NCBI GenBank assembly: GCA_021014945.1
Contig: MU266809.1
Coordinates: forward strand, 1 to 13,125
Reading direction: 5' to 3'
From: Leucogyrophana mollusca
Lineage: Eukaryota > Basidiomycota > Agaricomycetes > Boletales
Length of the DNA: 13,125 nt
Of this stretch, positions 1 through 8,162 are shown piece by piece (the stretch's first letter is position 1; each line of letters begins with the position of its first letter). The position numbers and the translations under genes were made by a program. The notes below the pieces were generated by a model, which saw nothing but the letters and a program-made list of their open reading frames with translations, had not been told where the DNA came from and did no database searches.

Positions 1-2
1 CG

Positions 3-158
3 TTCATTTCGACAACGACTCATCTACTCACGTCGTGCTCTTTCTTCAATTGCGACGACGAATGGCGTGGCCTTGTCGAGGTATTCCCAATCCCACCTCC
101 CGAATACGACGGCTCGACTGGAGAACCATGCATATCGCAAGCTGACGGAGGACATTGA
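3..158 (+). other. Short open reading stretch, possible 3' end of an upstream gene
   Basis: One frame is open from the window edge to a TGA at 156-158. It includes the Pro-rich stretch VFPIPPPEYDGSTG, which looks more protein-like than the other frames here. I do not recognise a family. If real, it is the C-terminal tail of a gene that begins outside the window, or a remnant cut by the fimbrin fragment that starts about 20 bases later. There is no start codon, and the evidence is weak. Confidence 0.15.
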
Positions 159-174
159 GCTGTCGCAGCCCATT

Positions 175-935
175 TTACCGTGCAACTTCGGCCGCGATTT
201 CTCTGATGGAAGGAACACACCATTCTTCCGAACCAGCCCAAGCCTGACCAGTGCCCTCGTGACCCTCTCCGGACGAAGGATCTACGAACACGAGCTGAAC
301 AAGTCCTGCAGAACGCCGCCAACATTGGCTGCAGAAAGTATCTTACCCCCTCTTCGCTCGTGTCGGGCAATCCCCGTCTCAACCTTGCCTTCATCGCAAA
401 CTTGTTCAACTACCTGGCCTGGTCCAGAACCTCTCGACGAGCAAGAGGCCAAAGATTATGGCGCAGTCGAAGATTTCGATACCGAGGGAGAGCGAGAGGT
501 GTGCGTGTTCACACTCTGGCTCAGCTCTCTCGGAGTCGAGCCCGGCGTGTTCAACCTATTCGAGAACATCAAAGACGGCCTCGTCATCTTGCAGGCGTTT
601 GATACAATCCTTCCTGGCTCCGTCGTATGGTGACGCATGTCGAAGCCCAAGGGTGGAGTTCAGGGCGCCGCCTCCGTCGGTGATGGATGGTGAGGAGGAA
701 ACAGGAGGACATTGGCGTCAAACCCAACCAGAGTACCCTTTCCAGATTCAAGCAGGTTGAGAACAGCAACTACGCGGTCGAGCTCGGAAAGCAGAACGGG
801 ATGCACCTCGTTGGTTTCCAGTGCGCAGACGTTATCGATGGGTCAAGGACGCTTGTGTTGGGTCTCGTCTGGCAGCTGATGAGGTTCAGCCTCAGCTTAA
901 TATCTCCCAAGAAGGCGGTGTCCCCATCACTTTAC
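175..935 (+). pseudogene. Decayed fimbrin (Sac6-type actin-bundling protein) fragment
   Basis: Pieces of a fungal fimbrin can be read in order but in changing frames. Fimbrin bundles actin filaments in the cytoplasm through four calponin-homology (CH) domains. Here the CH2 end is seen as [10 protein letters not shown] (to about 213), then [18 protein letters not shown] and [16 protein letters not shown] in a second frame (about 285-410). The linker [17 protein letters not shown] and CH3 start [20 protein letters not shown] return to the first frame. That frame ends at TGA 631-633, exactly where SVVW should be followed by Arg (CGA to TGA). CH3 resumes in another frame as STLSRFKQVENSNYAVELGK, then DGSRTLVLGLVWQLMR, and fades by about 935. 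CH1, the start of CH2, CH4 and the N-terminal EF-hand region are absent. Full fungal fimbrins are about 620-650 aa, so this is a non-functional partial copy; an intact gene is presumably elsewhere. Family identification is strong, the exact ends are approximate. Confidence 0.88.
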
Positions 936-1004
936 TTAGTAGTCCCGTGTTGCCCCCATCCACAAGTCGCCCCACCCGAATTGTGTCTCGTTCGTTTCGG
1001 TGAA

Positions 1005-1385
1005 TCAGCTGAATATCATACCGCTAATTAAATGTCGTCAGCCATCAGACTTATTTTGTGCCGATAAATGAACTTCCGTATGTTACCATATTGCTTTTGT
1101 AGATATATGTTTCTCAAACTCGTAGAATGATTATAAATGCATTGTCAACTGAATATCAAACTGCTGATTAAACATCATCAGATATCAGACTTATTTTGTG
1201 ATGATAAACGGATGTCCTTGTGTTACCCTATTACTTTCATAGATATATATTTCTCAGATGAGTGGAATGATTGTAGATCCATTGTCAACTGAACACCAAA
1301 CCGCTGATTAAATGTCATCAGATATCGGACTTATATTGCGCTGATAGATAGATATCCTTATGTTATCTTATTACTTGTGTAGATA
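1005..1385. repeat. AT-rich tandem array, 140-bp unit, 2.7 copies
   Basis: The phrase GAATATCA or GAACACCA recurs at 1011, 1151 and 1291, giving a period of exactly 140 bp with no indels. By hand alignment, units 1 and 2 differ at about 29 of 140 positions (about 79% identity) and units 2 and 3 at about 23 of 100. About two thirds of the unit 1 versus 2 differences are transitions. The third unit stops after AGATA at 1385. Each unit carries a core with 5-bp inverted arms, best seen in unit 2 as CTGAT-8 nt-ATCAG. The array is clearly more AT-rich than its surroundings and has no coding potential. It looks like an old satellite or minisatellite. Confidence 0.93.
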
Positions 1386-1411
1386 AGCCTATATACGATT
1401 GCACCTGACTT

Positions 1412-1552
1412 GTATTTGCTTATCAAATCTGTCTGGAAATACCAGCGCCTCCCCGATTTCCTGATGTGGGTGACGATTTCCCAACGGAAAGCGATTTGGT
1501 GCTCACCCGTATCGAAGCCAGGGCACCCCGTATGCGGACTCCACCGTCGTAA
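1412..1552 (+). other. Short open stretch before the first dispersed repeat
   Basis: One frame from about 1412 to a TAA at 1550-1552 gives 46 residues of plausible protein composition, including FPDVGDDFPTESDLVLTRIE. It has no ATG, and its left side adjoins the 140-bp array. It may be the tail of an exon or a gene remnant. I do not recognise it. The dispersed repeat begins four bases after its stop. Confidence 0.15.
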
Positions 1553-1555
1553 CCA

Positions 1556-1656
1556 CAGCGAGATAGGCGATATCTCCAAATCTGATCGTCACCAGGAGGA
1601 AGATCCGCGGTCAGCGAGCGGCAGAAAACGCGATCCGGATTTGCGGATGTGGTATG
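1556..1656 (+). repeat. Dispersed repeat, copy 1
   Basis: This copy shares three ordered blocks with 3202-3278: CAGCGAGATAGGCG, then TCTCCAAA-n-CTGATCG, then a block of about 39 bp starting CGGCAGAAAACGCGATCC and ending in TATG, with only two differences. Between the second and third blocks, copy 1 has about 29 bases that copy 2 lacks. Orientation is the same in both. No terminal inverted repeats or target-site duplication could be recognised, so the element class is unknown. Confidence 0.85.
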
Positions 1657-1934
1657 AGTGCAGGATCCAAGCGCAACGTGCTATTCGTCTCGTATTGGCG
1701 TACTTGACGGCCGAGGACAGCACTTGAACATTGAATAGTGAATGCTGAAGTCAATCGCGAAGTACTAAAGTCGTATGGCATCGGTGCGCCCCCTCTATAG
1801 AGCGCGTAAAAGAACCACCAGCACCAACCCCACCAGGCCACCACGGGCGCGAACGTTATATGCTCCCAGAAGGTGTGCATACCGCATTTATGGCGGGACG
1901 TGTTCAGACCACGCCGTGCTAAGAGCGATACCAT
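1611..1934 (-). pseudogene. Possible truncated mitochondrial membrane protein gene
   Basis: From the ATG at 1932-1934 the frame encodes an Arg-rich, presequence-like start (MVSLLARRGLNTSRHK). An aromatic transmembrane segment follows at about residues 28-46 (FAPVVAWWGWCWWFFYALY), then RGGAPMPYDFS. This layout resembles small single-span accessory subunits of respiratory complexes, perhaps an NDUFB2-type complex I subunit, but that is only an impression. After about residue 57 (near 1765) the composition becomes unconvincing, and the frame then runs through dispersed-repeat copy 1 to its stop. I therefore think the 3' end was lost or replaced. It could equally be a chance ORF. Confidence 0.3.
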
Positions 1935-2359
1935 TCCCGCTGCGCTTTCGTGGCCACAGGTGTAGTAGGCATACTATCGTCTGGGCTGGTAGCGTTCAGC
2001 GGAGGGCTAGTTGGGGACCCAGATTTTGGAGAGCAGCCAGCTCACAGCAAATGCACTGCATGTAACAATTATCCGTCGAATGGCAGCGGTCTGAGTACTC
2101 TTACTCATTTGACAGCGGACAAATTTGTACTGACACTACTGATTGATACTCAAGCCTCGGTGGGAACGATGCGTTGAAGTCGCATACATCAATATCAATG
2201 TGGTTTGCAGCTTTGGAAACAGGGCCACCTTCCATGACTTTTGTACATGCCTCGTGGCCTATGGCTTGATGGTCCGAACCCTCCCACTAACCGAAGCCTA
2301 TCACTGGCTTCCCCACGGTAATGTTGACCTTGCCCCAACCCACCTCGACACGACTGCCA

Positions 2360-2373
2360 CATCTGGCCAGATG
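2360..2373. promoter_or_regulatory. 14-bp perfect palindrome, copy 1
   Basis: CATCTGGCCAGATG equals its own reverse complement. It sits near the left end of the first promoter repeat, 342 bp upstream of the ATG at 2715. A spacer-free palindrome of this kind suits a homodimeric regulator, but the protein is unknown. Confidence 0.5.
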
Positions 2374-2497
2374 AACGACAATCGATACATTGCTTGTCAT
2401 CGGTGTGCCTTAAAGGTCTCGGTTATAATGGGGTCATGCTCGAGTGCAAAAAAGCCTACCCATCTGAGTTGTCAGGCTACGTTGAACACGATTGTTG

Positions 2498-2511
2498 CAT
2501 CTGGCCAGATG
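2498..2511. promoter_or_regulatory. 14-bp perfect palindrome, copy 2
   Basis: This is an identical CATCTGGCCAGATG, 138 bp after copy 1 and 204 bp upstream of the ATG at 2715. The surrounding repeats have diverged considerably while these 14 bases are unchanged, which is the main reason to suspect function. Confidence 0.5.
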
Positions 2512-2714
2512 AACGGTAACCGATACATTCCGATACACCGCCCATCATGAATGTGCCTCAAACCTCCAGTTTTAAAAGGTGCCATACTCTAGTGCAAAAA
2601 AGCTCACTCGTCTGAGTTGTCAGCGGAACGTTTGACGCCTTTCGTCTACTCGTATGTGATCTCTTGTCCCCTCGTTCACTCTCATACTGACTCGCTCGGT
2701 CTGGAACGCACAGA

Positions 2715-3175
2715 ATGCTTTTCCGCCCTGGCGCTATCCTCCTTGCCGTTGGCATCTGCGCCACGCGAGTCGTCGCCTTGGTTGACTACAATGATTACTA
2801 CGCAACTTTCTTCAGTGGGCCGATTCTGAACGGATCCGCAGAGAACCACGTCGTTTGGATAGGCAACAAATATCCATGGGATGACCGTGCTTGTGGATCA
2901 TGCAAGAACATCACGAAGATACCGACGGGGCAGCTGCGCTCGTGGTCCCTGGGAGCGAGTTGCAAGGTCAATATCAGGTTCTATGGTAAACCAAGCTGCA
3001 AGAGTGAACTCAGTAAGCGGCGTTTTCGTTGTTTGTTTGCTTGTTGTTCGTTCTTTACTGACGAGATGTTTGCTTTCTGTTAGGCCCGACGTACGAAGGA
3101 TACAGTCACGCAGAGACTAATGTGCATGGCGATATACGCAATGCCCGCTCTTTTGAGGCTTGTCAGGTGGAATAG
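2715..3175 (+). CDS. Small secreted Cys-containing protein, 129 aa, two exons
   Basis: Exon 1 is 2715-3012 and exon 2 is 3084-3175 (TAG). They are joined across a 71-nt intron (3013-3083, donor GTAAGC, acceptor TTAG) that restores the frame within a Ser codon. Residues 1-21 form a signal peptide (MLFRPGAILLAVGICATRVVA). The mature chain has Cys 60, 63, 83, 95 and 126 and two N-glycosylation sequons (NGS at 39, NIT at 65). It ends NARSFEACQVE after the splice, so the intron supplies the fifth Cys. The ATG context ACAGAATGC is acceptable, and no in-frame ATG lies usefully upstream. The protein is probably extracellular; no catalytic motif is visible and the function is unknown. The pattern matches the protein at 11945-12521: GxC, then S[FW][ST][FL], then a second Cys 31-32 residues on. 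A beta-sandwich or crystallin-like fold is possible but unproven. The promoter lies in the tandem duplication at 2349-2636. Confidence 0.8.
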
Positions 3176-3201
3176 GACGTTTGGTGCCAGCGCTGTTATC
3201 G

Positions 3202-3278
3202 CAGCGAGATAGGCGTCCAGTCATCTCCAAACCTGATCGCCGGCAGAAAACGCGATCCGGATTTGCAGATGTGATATG
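3202..3278 (+). repeat. Dispersed repeat, copy 2
   Basis: This is the compact copy of the repeat at 1556-1656, in the same orientation and about 1.65 kb away. It starts 26 bp after the stop codon of the secreted-protein gene. It lacks the roughly 29-base insert of copy 1 and has 8 bases (TCCAGTCA) between the first and second blocks where copy 1 has 3. Confidence 0.85.
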
Positions 3279-3515
3279 GTTATAGGAAGTGAAATATACT
3301 CATCAACCAAACACATAGTAATTGACAGCAATGATGCTGACTTTCCATCGCAGCATTCCTCGAGAATCTTGAGCACGGACTGTAACACTATACATCTAGC
3401 TAGTCGAGCCACCTTCTACTGGTGAATGATGAACGCGAGTCTTCATAAACGCTTTTTTTGTTGCACGTTGATGCCAGCCTACGTCTCCTTTGTAGTCGGG
3501 TGACCTCAAGCAGGC
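3279..3515. other. Intergenic spacer between convergent genes
   Basis: This is the 3' flank shared by the secreted-protein gene (+) and the F-box gene (-). No protein-like frame, RNA gene or clear repeat was seen. A run of seven T occurs near 3453 and is not interpretable by itself. Confidence 0.5.
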
Positions 3516-4913
3516 TCATTCCGTTGCGAGGATCAACACTCGCAACGGTACCCCCACATTTCGTCTCTCCGCTGCAAGTTTCCTAATCCTAGCCCTCGGC
3601 ACATCAGAAGCTCTGATCCTCAGCGTCTTAAGTGTCGGGAGGTAAAGCGTCTTCGCGTAGGAGGGAGAAAGATAGTCCACATAACCTGATCCCTCAACAA
3701 GAGCGCTAGGCCCGAGCTCGAGCGTCTCGAGCGCAATAAGCTGCTTGTAGAGCAGTGCTGCGTACGGGGATTCGCATTCTAGAGACGTCAACACAAGCAC
3801 CTTCAGATCCGCGAGGAGATCGCGCCGACCGCCCCCCAAGCTCGGCACAGAGATGGCCATCCTGCAAAGCAGCGACACGAAAAATTGATCTGGGAAGGGG
3901 AATTCAAATTCAAGGCTGATGAGGCTGGGCGCTGCGAGTCGTGTGAGGAGATTGCCGGCCCATGAACATGCATGCGCTCTCAGCACCAGTTTGGTCAAAT
4001 AGGGCATTTCGAGCACCTCGGTTGGGGCCCACATCCACACGTATCCAGGTGAACGTGGAGTGAGCTTGAGAGTATCTAGGCAGGGGAGTGCACGGAAGGC
4101 CCGCAGCAGCAACCCCCAAGCCAGACCACTGAGCTGGCACTCTTCGTTGAATTCAAGGTCGAGGGTGCGAATGGACTGATGGCCAGCGAGCCAGCCTGCG
4201 CTCATGTCCACCAACAGGAGGTGATGTAGGAGCGGGGTTGCACCGCCAAATAGCGTGACTCCCATGGGGCCTGCTGTGACGGCCCCGTTGGCAGGGCGTT
4301 GTTTTAATTGAAGGCTTTCGAGTTGTGCTGCTGGCAGAGAAGCACCAGAGAGGATATAAAGTGCCCGGTCCATGAGCCGAGAAGGAGCGTCGAGATTGAA
4401 GGTGCGCCAGCGTGGTACACATGGCAGGAGGGCGTGAAGGAGGGCGAGGAAAGGAAATATGTCAGTTTCATAGTCTTCCGGGCTTTCGTCGCCCCATATC
4501 TGCCATTGAAAGTCGATATCGAGTAATAGAGCGCCACTGCGTTGGACGTAGGTTTGAAGAAAGACAGGGGTGAATGGCGGAGAGGCAACGTCATCATGCC
4601 TGGCAATGATCCTTGTCCAAAGGGAAGGGTTCGCAAGTGCGGCGTCTCTCCAATATTTGCAAACATGGGAGATGGTTACCTCAGGCGGGATAACTAGTGT
4701 CGCAAGAGTATCCGGAACACCTTGCGAAGGGGCTTCGTGGGGCTTCCCTTCGTCACCTTCACAACCTTCAGCCAACTCCTCATACGCCAAGCTATCACCG
4801 TCTCTTCGCCCCTCAGAGCCGGTGTGAAGCTCAAAGATGCGCGACAGGAGTTCGCTTGGGAGGTCATGCACCGGACATAGATCCTGTGGCGGTGAGAGAC
4901 AATTATTCGCCAT
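3516..4913 (-). CDS. F-box protein with LRR-like C-terminal half, 465 aa
   Basis: Members of this family bind Skp1 through the N-terminal F-box and present substrates to an SCF ubiquitin ligase. The F-box begins at residue 16 (HDLPSELLSRIFELHT). It is split by an acidic, low-complexity insert of about 45 residues (31-76) before its second half, ISHVCKYWRDAALANPSLW (81-99). The rest has spaced Leu-rich strands such as LTKLVLRAH, LKVLVLTSLE, LETLELG and LKTLRIRASD, typical of the degenerate LRR arcs in basidiomycete F-box proteins. The open frame extends to 4976, but that extension starts with GTG; the first ATG is at 4911-4913, with A at -3, and I use that. No intron is needed. The stop is TGA at 3516-3518, after LILATE. 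It faces the secreted-protein gene tail to tail. The substrate is unknown. Confidence 0.85.
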   Translation of the reverse strand: MANNCLSPPQDLCPVHDLPSELLSRIFELHTGSEGRRDGDSLAYEELAEGCEGDEGKPHEAPSQGVPDTLATLVIPPEVTISHVCKYWRDAALANPSLWTRIIARHDDVASPPFTPVFLQTYVQRSGALLLDIDFQWQIWGDESPEDYETDIFPFLALLHALLPCVPRWRTFNLDAPSRLMDRALYILSGASLPAAQLESLQLKQRPANGAVTAGPMGVTLFGGATPLLHHLLLVDMSAGWLAGHQSIRTLDLEFNEECQLSGLAWGLLLRAFRALPCLDTLKLTPRSPGYVWMWAPTEVLEMPYLTKLVLRAHACSWAGNLLTRLAAPSLISLEFEFPFPDQFFVSLLCRMAISVPSLGGGRRDLLADLKVLVLTSLECESPYAALLYKQLIALETLELGPSALVEGSGYVDYLSPSYAKTLYLPTLKTLRIRASDVPRARIRKLAAERRNVGVPLRVLILATE

Positions 4914-5936
4914 TGAATATGCGATCGACGATGGTAGTTGTTGAGAGCTGTAGAGCAACAGTACGAATGTTGGCACTCCGTCATACTATCGTGGGCGCAA
5001 CGGAAAGGACGGAGCGTCTCTTTCTCGGAGTCTGGCCGATCTTCGACGAAAATGACGCCGCAGTGTTGATGCGGTGAACCACGCGGGTCACGAACTCTTG
5101 TCTGCATTAAGAGCGAGATCACAAGAGACTGAAGTAAAAAATACTCACCACTCGCGTCCAAGGTCTTCATGCAAACCTTTGTGGTCGGCTCTAGTGAGCC
5201 AAGTTTCAAAGGCCAGCCATCTTACCGCCGTTAGACGTCCCAGCCTCCAGCTTCTTGCTTCCCTGGCTATAGTCCAACTCATCGCCGCTACTCAGAGGGA
5301 AACTTTGAGCTGAGCTTGGACGCCTTCAATAGTGCTGATATGTATTATGATCGAGCGACTACTCCTTGAAAATCATGCTCGTAGATTGCCCTATCGATAT
5401 GCTCTCCATTCCAAAGCGTCGAATAAACACTACAGAACGGGGGAAGTACATCAAATTAAACATCAAGTGATAAAGTATGTCGCCAACATCATGAAACTCC
5501 TCTCGACGTGAAAATTCGTGATCAGAGCGATTAAAGAGGCGTTCTCTCATTCCCTATAGGCCATCCTCGCGAAATATCATCACAGCTACCGTGTCCCATA
5601 GATGAGCGGAACGCTACCAGAAGACAAGGGTGTGTTGAGCGGCCAGGTAAACGGTTGGAAAAGAAAAAGAAGACGCGTGGGTACCATTTATACCCTGCCC
5701 GGCGGAGCTTGAAAGCTCGGAGCGGATGGAGGAAGATCGATGGACAGGAGGACCACCCATGACCACTGTGTTACATGTATATCTTTCATGGATCCTGGAA
5801 TGCGTGTTCAACCTCAGACATACTTTACAACGATCTGTTGTCGCACGGTTACAGGCCTTCACTGCGAGAAAGGATATGTCCACTCGGGTCATGCACCCGA
5901 ATCCCTTCACGGCGATCCAAATTCCACACCAGCTCG
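4914..5936. other. About 1 kb between two F-box genes, no convincing gene
   Basis: This holds the 5' flank of the F-box gene ending at 4913 and the 3' flank of the one at 5937-7641. Several short open frames occur on both strands, but none has a recognisable domain or a spliceable continuation. One on the - strand at 5359-5550 has a hydrophobic run (LYHLMFNLMYFP), but nothing supports it. GAGCTT-GA-AAGCTC near 5706 is a small inverted repeat. A TATA-like TTTATACC lies near 5688. Confidence 0.5.
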
Positions 5937-7641
5937 CTACGCAAAGTCCGCCACTTCAACATAACTTCCTTGGAGCCCCCATACAGCATAGCACAGCCTG
6001 CCCTTGACACCATCAAACGCAACAAGCACGACTAGAATGTTGGAGTTGCCCAAAGCTACCGGAAGTCGTCCAGTGATGATTTTTGGGGAAGTTTCGTCAT
6101 CAAACACCAGCCCTGATAGCCTCAGTCCATCTACATAAACACCTCGCGTGTATCCGTCAAATGCAGGCTCGAAAATACCATCCGCCCCGGTGCCAGGTAC
6201 AAGTAGACTGGATTCGCATGCGCACAAGATCAAGCCTCGGCGAGATAGTCTTGATAGTGGAGGCATTAATTTGACACAGACAGGAATAAGGTGCACTTTT
6301 TGATCGTAGTCGTAGCGCTTCCTGCAAGTGCTCCCAATGACGGTGAGATGGATCTCCTCTGTAGACGGATCTGTCACGGGACCGCGCACAACTTGGGATA
6401 CTTGGAAACGTATCGTTCGTACGGCCCCTCCGTGCGACAGTCGCAGAATTTGCGGCTCAGGCTTTGCGTCGCTTGGCGGTGGTATCTCGAACGCTTGGAT
6501 GGTGGTCGGTCCGCGGCCGGGATGACTGGATGCATAGGTGGCCAATAAGTGAGTGTCCGTCGACACGAATGAAGCCATCGTGGTATTCAGCTCGTATAGC
6601 TAATTCAGTGTCAGTCAAATCTGAACGTCCTGTGGGGGATTACAAGAGAAAGATCACCTCGTTAGCAACTCTAGGAAGTTTATACAGCTGGAGAGTCAGA
6701 ACATCCACGATTAGCAATGCGCGCGACGCGACCGGCTCGACCCCGTCGCAATAGATATGTAGCAGGCGCGGTCCAATGGAGACCTTGGTGAATTGACAAA
6801 TGTCGGGTGTGGTCTGGATTATTATATTCATCGCGACTGTGTATGGAGGCGGAGTCCCGCCAATAGCGCCGTCTTCTGGCGGGATTACTCTGAAGACGTT
6901 ACTGCCAAGTATGAAGGCAGTCAGCATTGACCTGTCGCGTTGATCACAACAACAGGAATCTATACATTATGGACTGGGACGCCTCTGGGTGGCGATTCTG
7001 CTCTTGGATCACAACGAAAGTCCTCACCTGCCCACTGTGGTCGGGTGGAGTTGCCACACAAGCGAAACGGGCGATTTTACTGCGAGGCGAGTATATGGTA
7101 GTGGTCATATGTAGAACGATGTCAAAGCAGCGAACTCCATCATCGTCTACGATCAGTAGCCATCTTCCGAATGCAAGACCGATCAATGGGGTCCAGCGAT
7201 CGATGACAGCTCGGTGAACAACAGTTGTGCGGCATGACCAGCTGCTGCGGTCAGTAGCACAGCTGGTATCTGCGATATATGGACTTGAAGGCCGCCAATT
7301 GCGCTCGAGTTTTGTAGTAGCCACCACTGCATCTCTGAGGAATGGTGCGGACTGTCCGAAGAAGGGGCCGGCTGGGCGTGGGAGCCTTATTCTCTGATAT
7401 AGATCGGACCATATCACCCTGTGATCCAACACTTCCCGGAAGAACCTGCACGTCTACGCAACGTTGCAACCATGGCTTTGAGATATAAGTGATTCCTGAC
7501 TCTAACTAAACTCTAACTTACCTGGCGCAGCCGAATCACATCTAAGGCCGAAAGAAAGCTGGTGACGACGTATATAACGTCTGGACACAGATTTTCCAGG
7601 GTGGCACCAGAATTGAGGGAACTGGTGATCGCGGTATCCAT
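5937..7641 (-). CDS. F-box protein, 510 aa, four exons
   Basis: The spliced model is exons 7641-7522, 7453-6948, 6901-6658 and 6599-5937. The introns are 68, 46 and 58 nt: donors GTAAGT, GTGATC, GTGATC; acceptors GTAG, GCAG, TTAG; CTGAC branch-like sites in the last two. All junctions keep frame. The F-box spans the first intron: LCPDVIYVVTSFLSALDVIR (about 18-37), then TCRFFREVLDHRVIWSDLYQ (41-60). It is followed by RIRLPRPAGPF and TTKLERNW, phrases typical of a large Agaricomycete F-box family. The central part (GRWLLIVDDDGVRCFDI, later LLATYASSHPGRGPTTIQAF and PQILRLSHGGAVRTIRF) has repeated beta-strand stretches suggesting a propeller-like substrate platform. The start at 7639-7641 gives a 15-residue lead to the F-box; the stop is TAG at 5937-5939 after YVEVADFA. 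The role is presumably SCF substrate adaptor with unknown target. The middle donor could also be one of two GTT sites 3 or 6 nt upstream, without changing the frame. Confidence 0.85.
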
Positions 7642-8162
7642 CAGCGAGCTTGAGGCGACCGGATTGCTGGCGAGGAGAGGCCAAGAGAAATATTAGTTTG
7701 CCTTCAAGTAAGCTCTTCTGGTGGCCCCACTCTTTTTCTTGTTGAAAGTTGTGGGAGACGGAATCGAAGAAACTAAGGAAGGTTTTATGTGTGGGCTGTG
7801 ATGTGTGGGCTGTGACCTGACATCTGGAAGTGGATTAATCAGTATTCAATCCGGCTGGGGTGGAAAGTGGACGTGACAAACCACGTGCCTCGTGACCTCG
7901 CAGTTGGACTTCATTCCTATTGTCATGTCGCCTGCACCGTGACGTCGCATCCATTGTCTGAGCGAGTCGGCTGGCCTCCATCGATCTATCTACGTGCTGG
8001 AAGCATTGCAAGGGCTTCAGTTGGGCTCCAGACACACCAGCTTTCTTTCTCATGACCCCATTACCCCCAACGAGGCCGCTCTACAGTCCCACCCACTCTC
8101 CGAGGAACCCAGATGACAGGCCACCAATGACTCGTCGCATAAAGAACTGTACTGTATGGCTC
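7642..8162. other. Intergenic region upstream of the four-exon F-box gene
   Basis: This contains the presumed promoter of the - strand F-box gene. No protein-like frame was found. The only notable item is the 2 x 14-bp direct repeat at 7787-7814, listed separately. Confidence 0.5.
7787..7814. repeat. Perfect 2 x 14-bp direct repeat
   Basis: ATGTGTGGGCTGTG occurs twice in a row without mismatch, about 145-175 bp upstream of the F-box start at 7641. It could be replication slippage or a duplicated binding site. Confidence 0.8.

Larger units (their letters stand above)
2349..2636. repeat. Tandem duplication upstream of the secreted-protein gene
   Basis: Two diverged copies lie head to tail, about 2349-2486 and 2487-2636. 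The left ends are offset by 138 bp and the right ends by 148 bp, so about 10 bp has been gained or lost. Shared blocks include CATCTGGCCAGATGAACG, CGATACATT, GTGCAAAAAAG and CTGAGTTGTCAG. Each copy has a TATA-like stretch in its middle (TTATAATG in copy 1, TTTTAAAAGG at 2570-2579 in copy 2). Copy 2 ends about 80 bp before the ATG of the gene at 2715, so the duplicated DNA is promoter-proximal. Confidence 0.88.

Noticed and set aside
1005..1385. CRISPR array
   Set aside because: The units are contiguous 140-bp tandem repeats with no unique spacers, and the genome is eukaryotic.
2349..2636. Homology between the 140-bp array and the promoter duplication
   Set aside because: The periods are similar (140 versus 138-148 bp), but no shared sequence blocks were found.
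4914..4976. N-terminal extension of the LRR-like F-box protein
   Set aside because: The extended frame begins at GTG, not ATG. The ATG at 4911-4913 has a good context and leaves a normal short lead before the F-box.
4694..5209. - strand 171-codon frame overlapping the F-box start
   Set aside because: It is out of frame with the F-box gene, overlaps its coding sequence and shows no domain.
5614..6035. Several overlapping open frames on both strands
   Set aside because: They overlap one another in different frames, lack motifs and run into the 3' end of the four-exon F-box gene.
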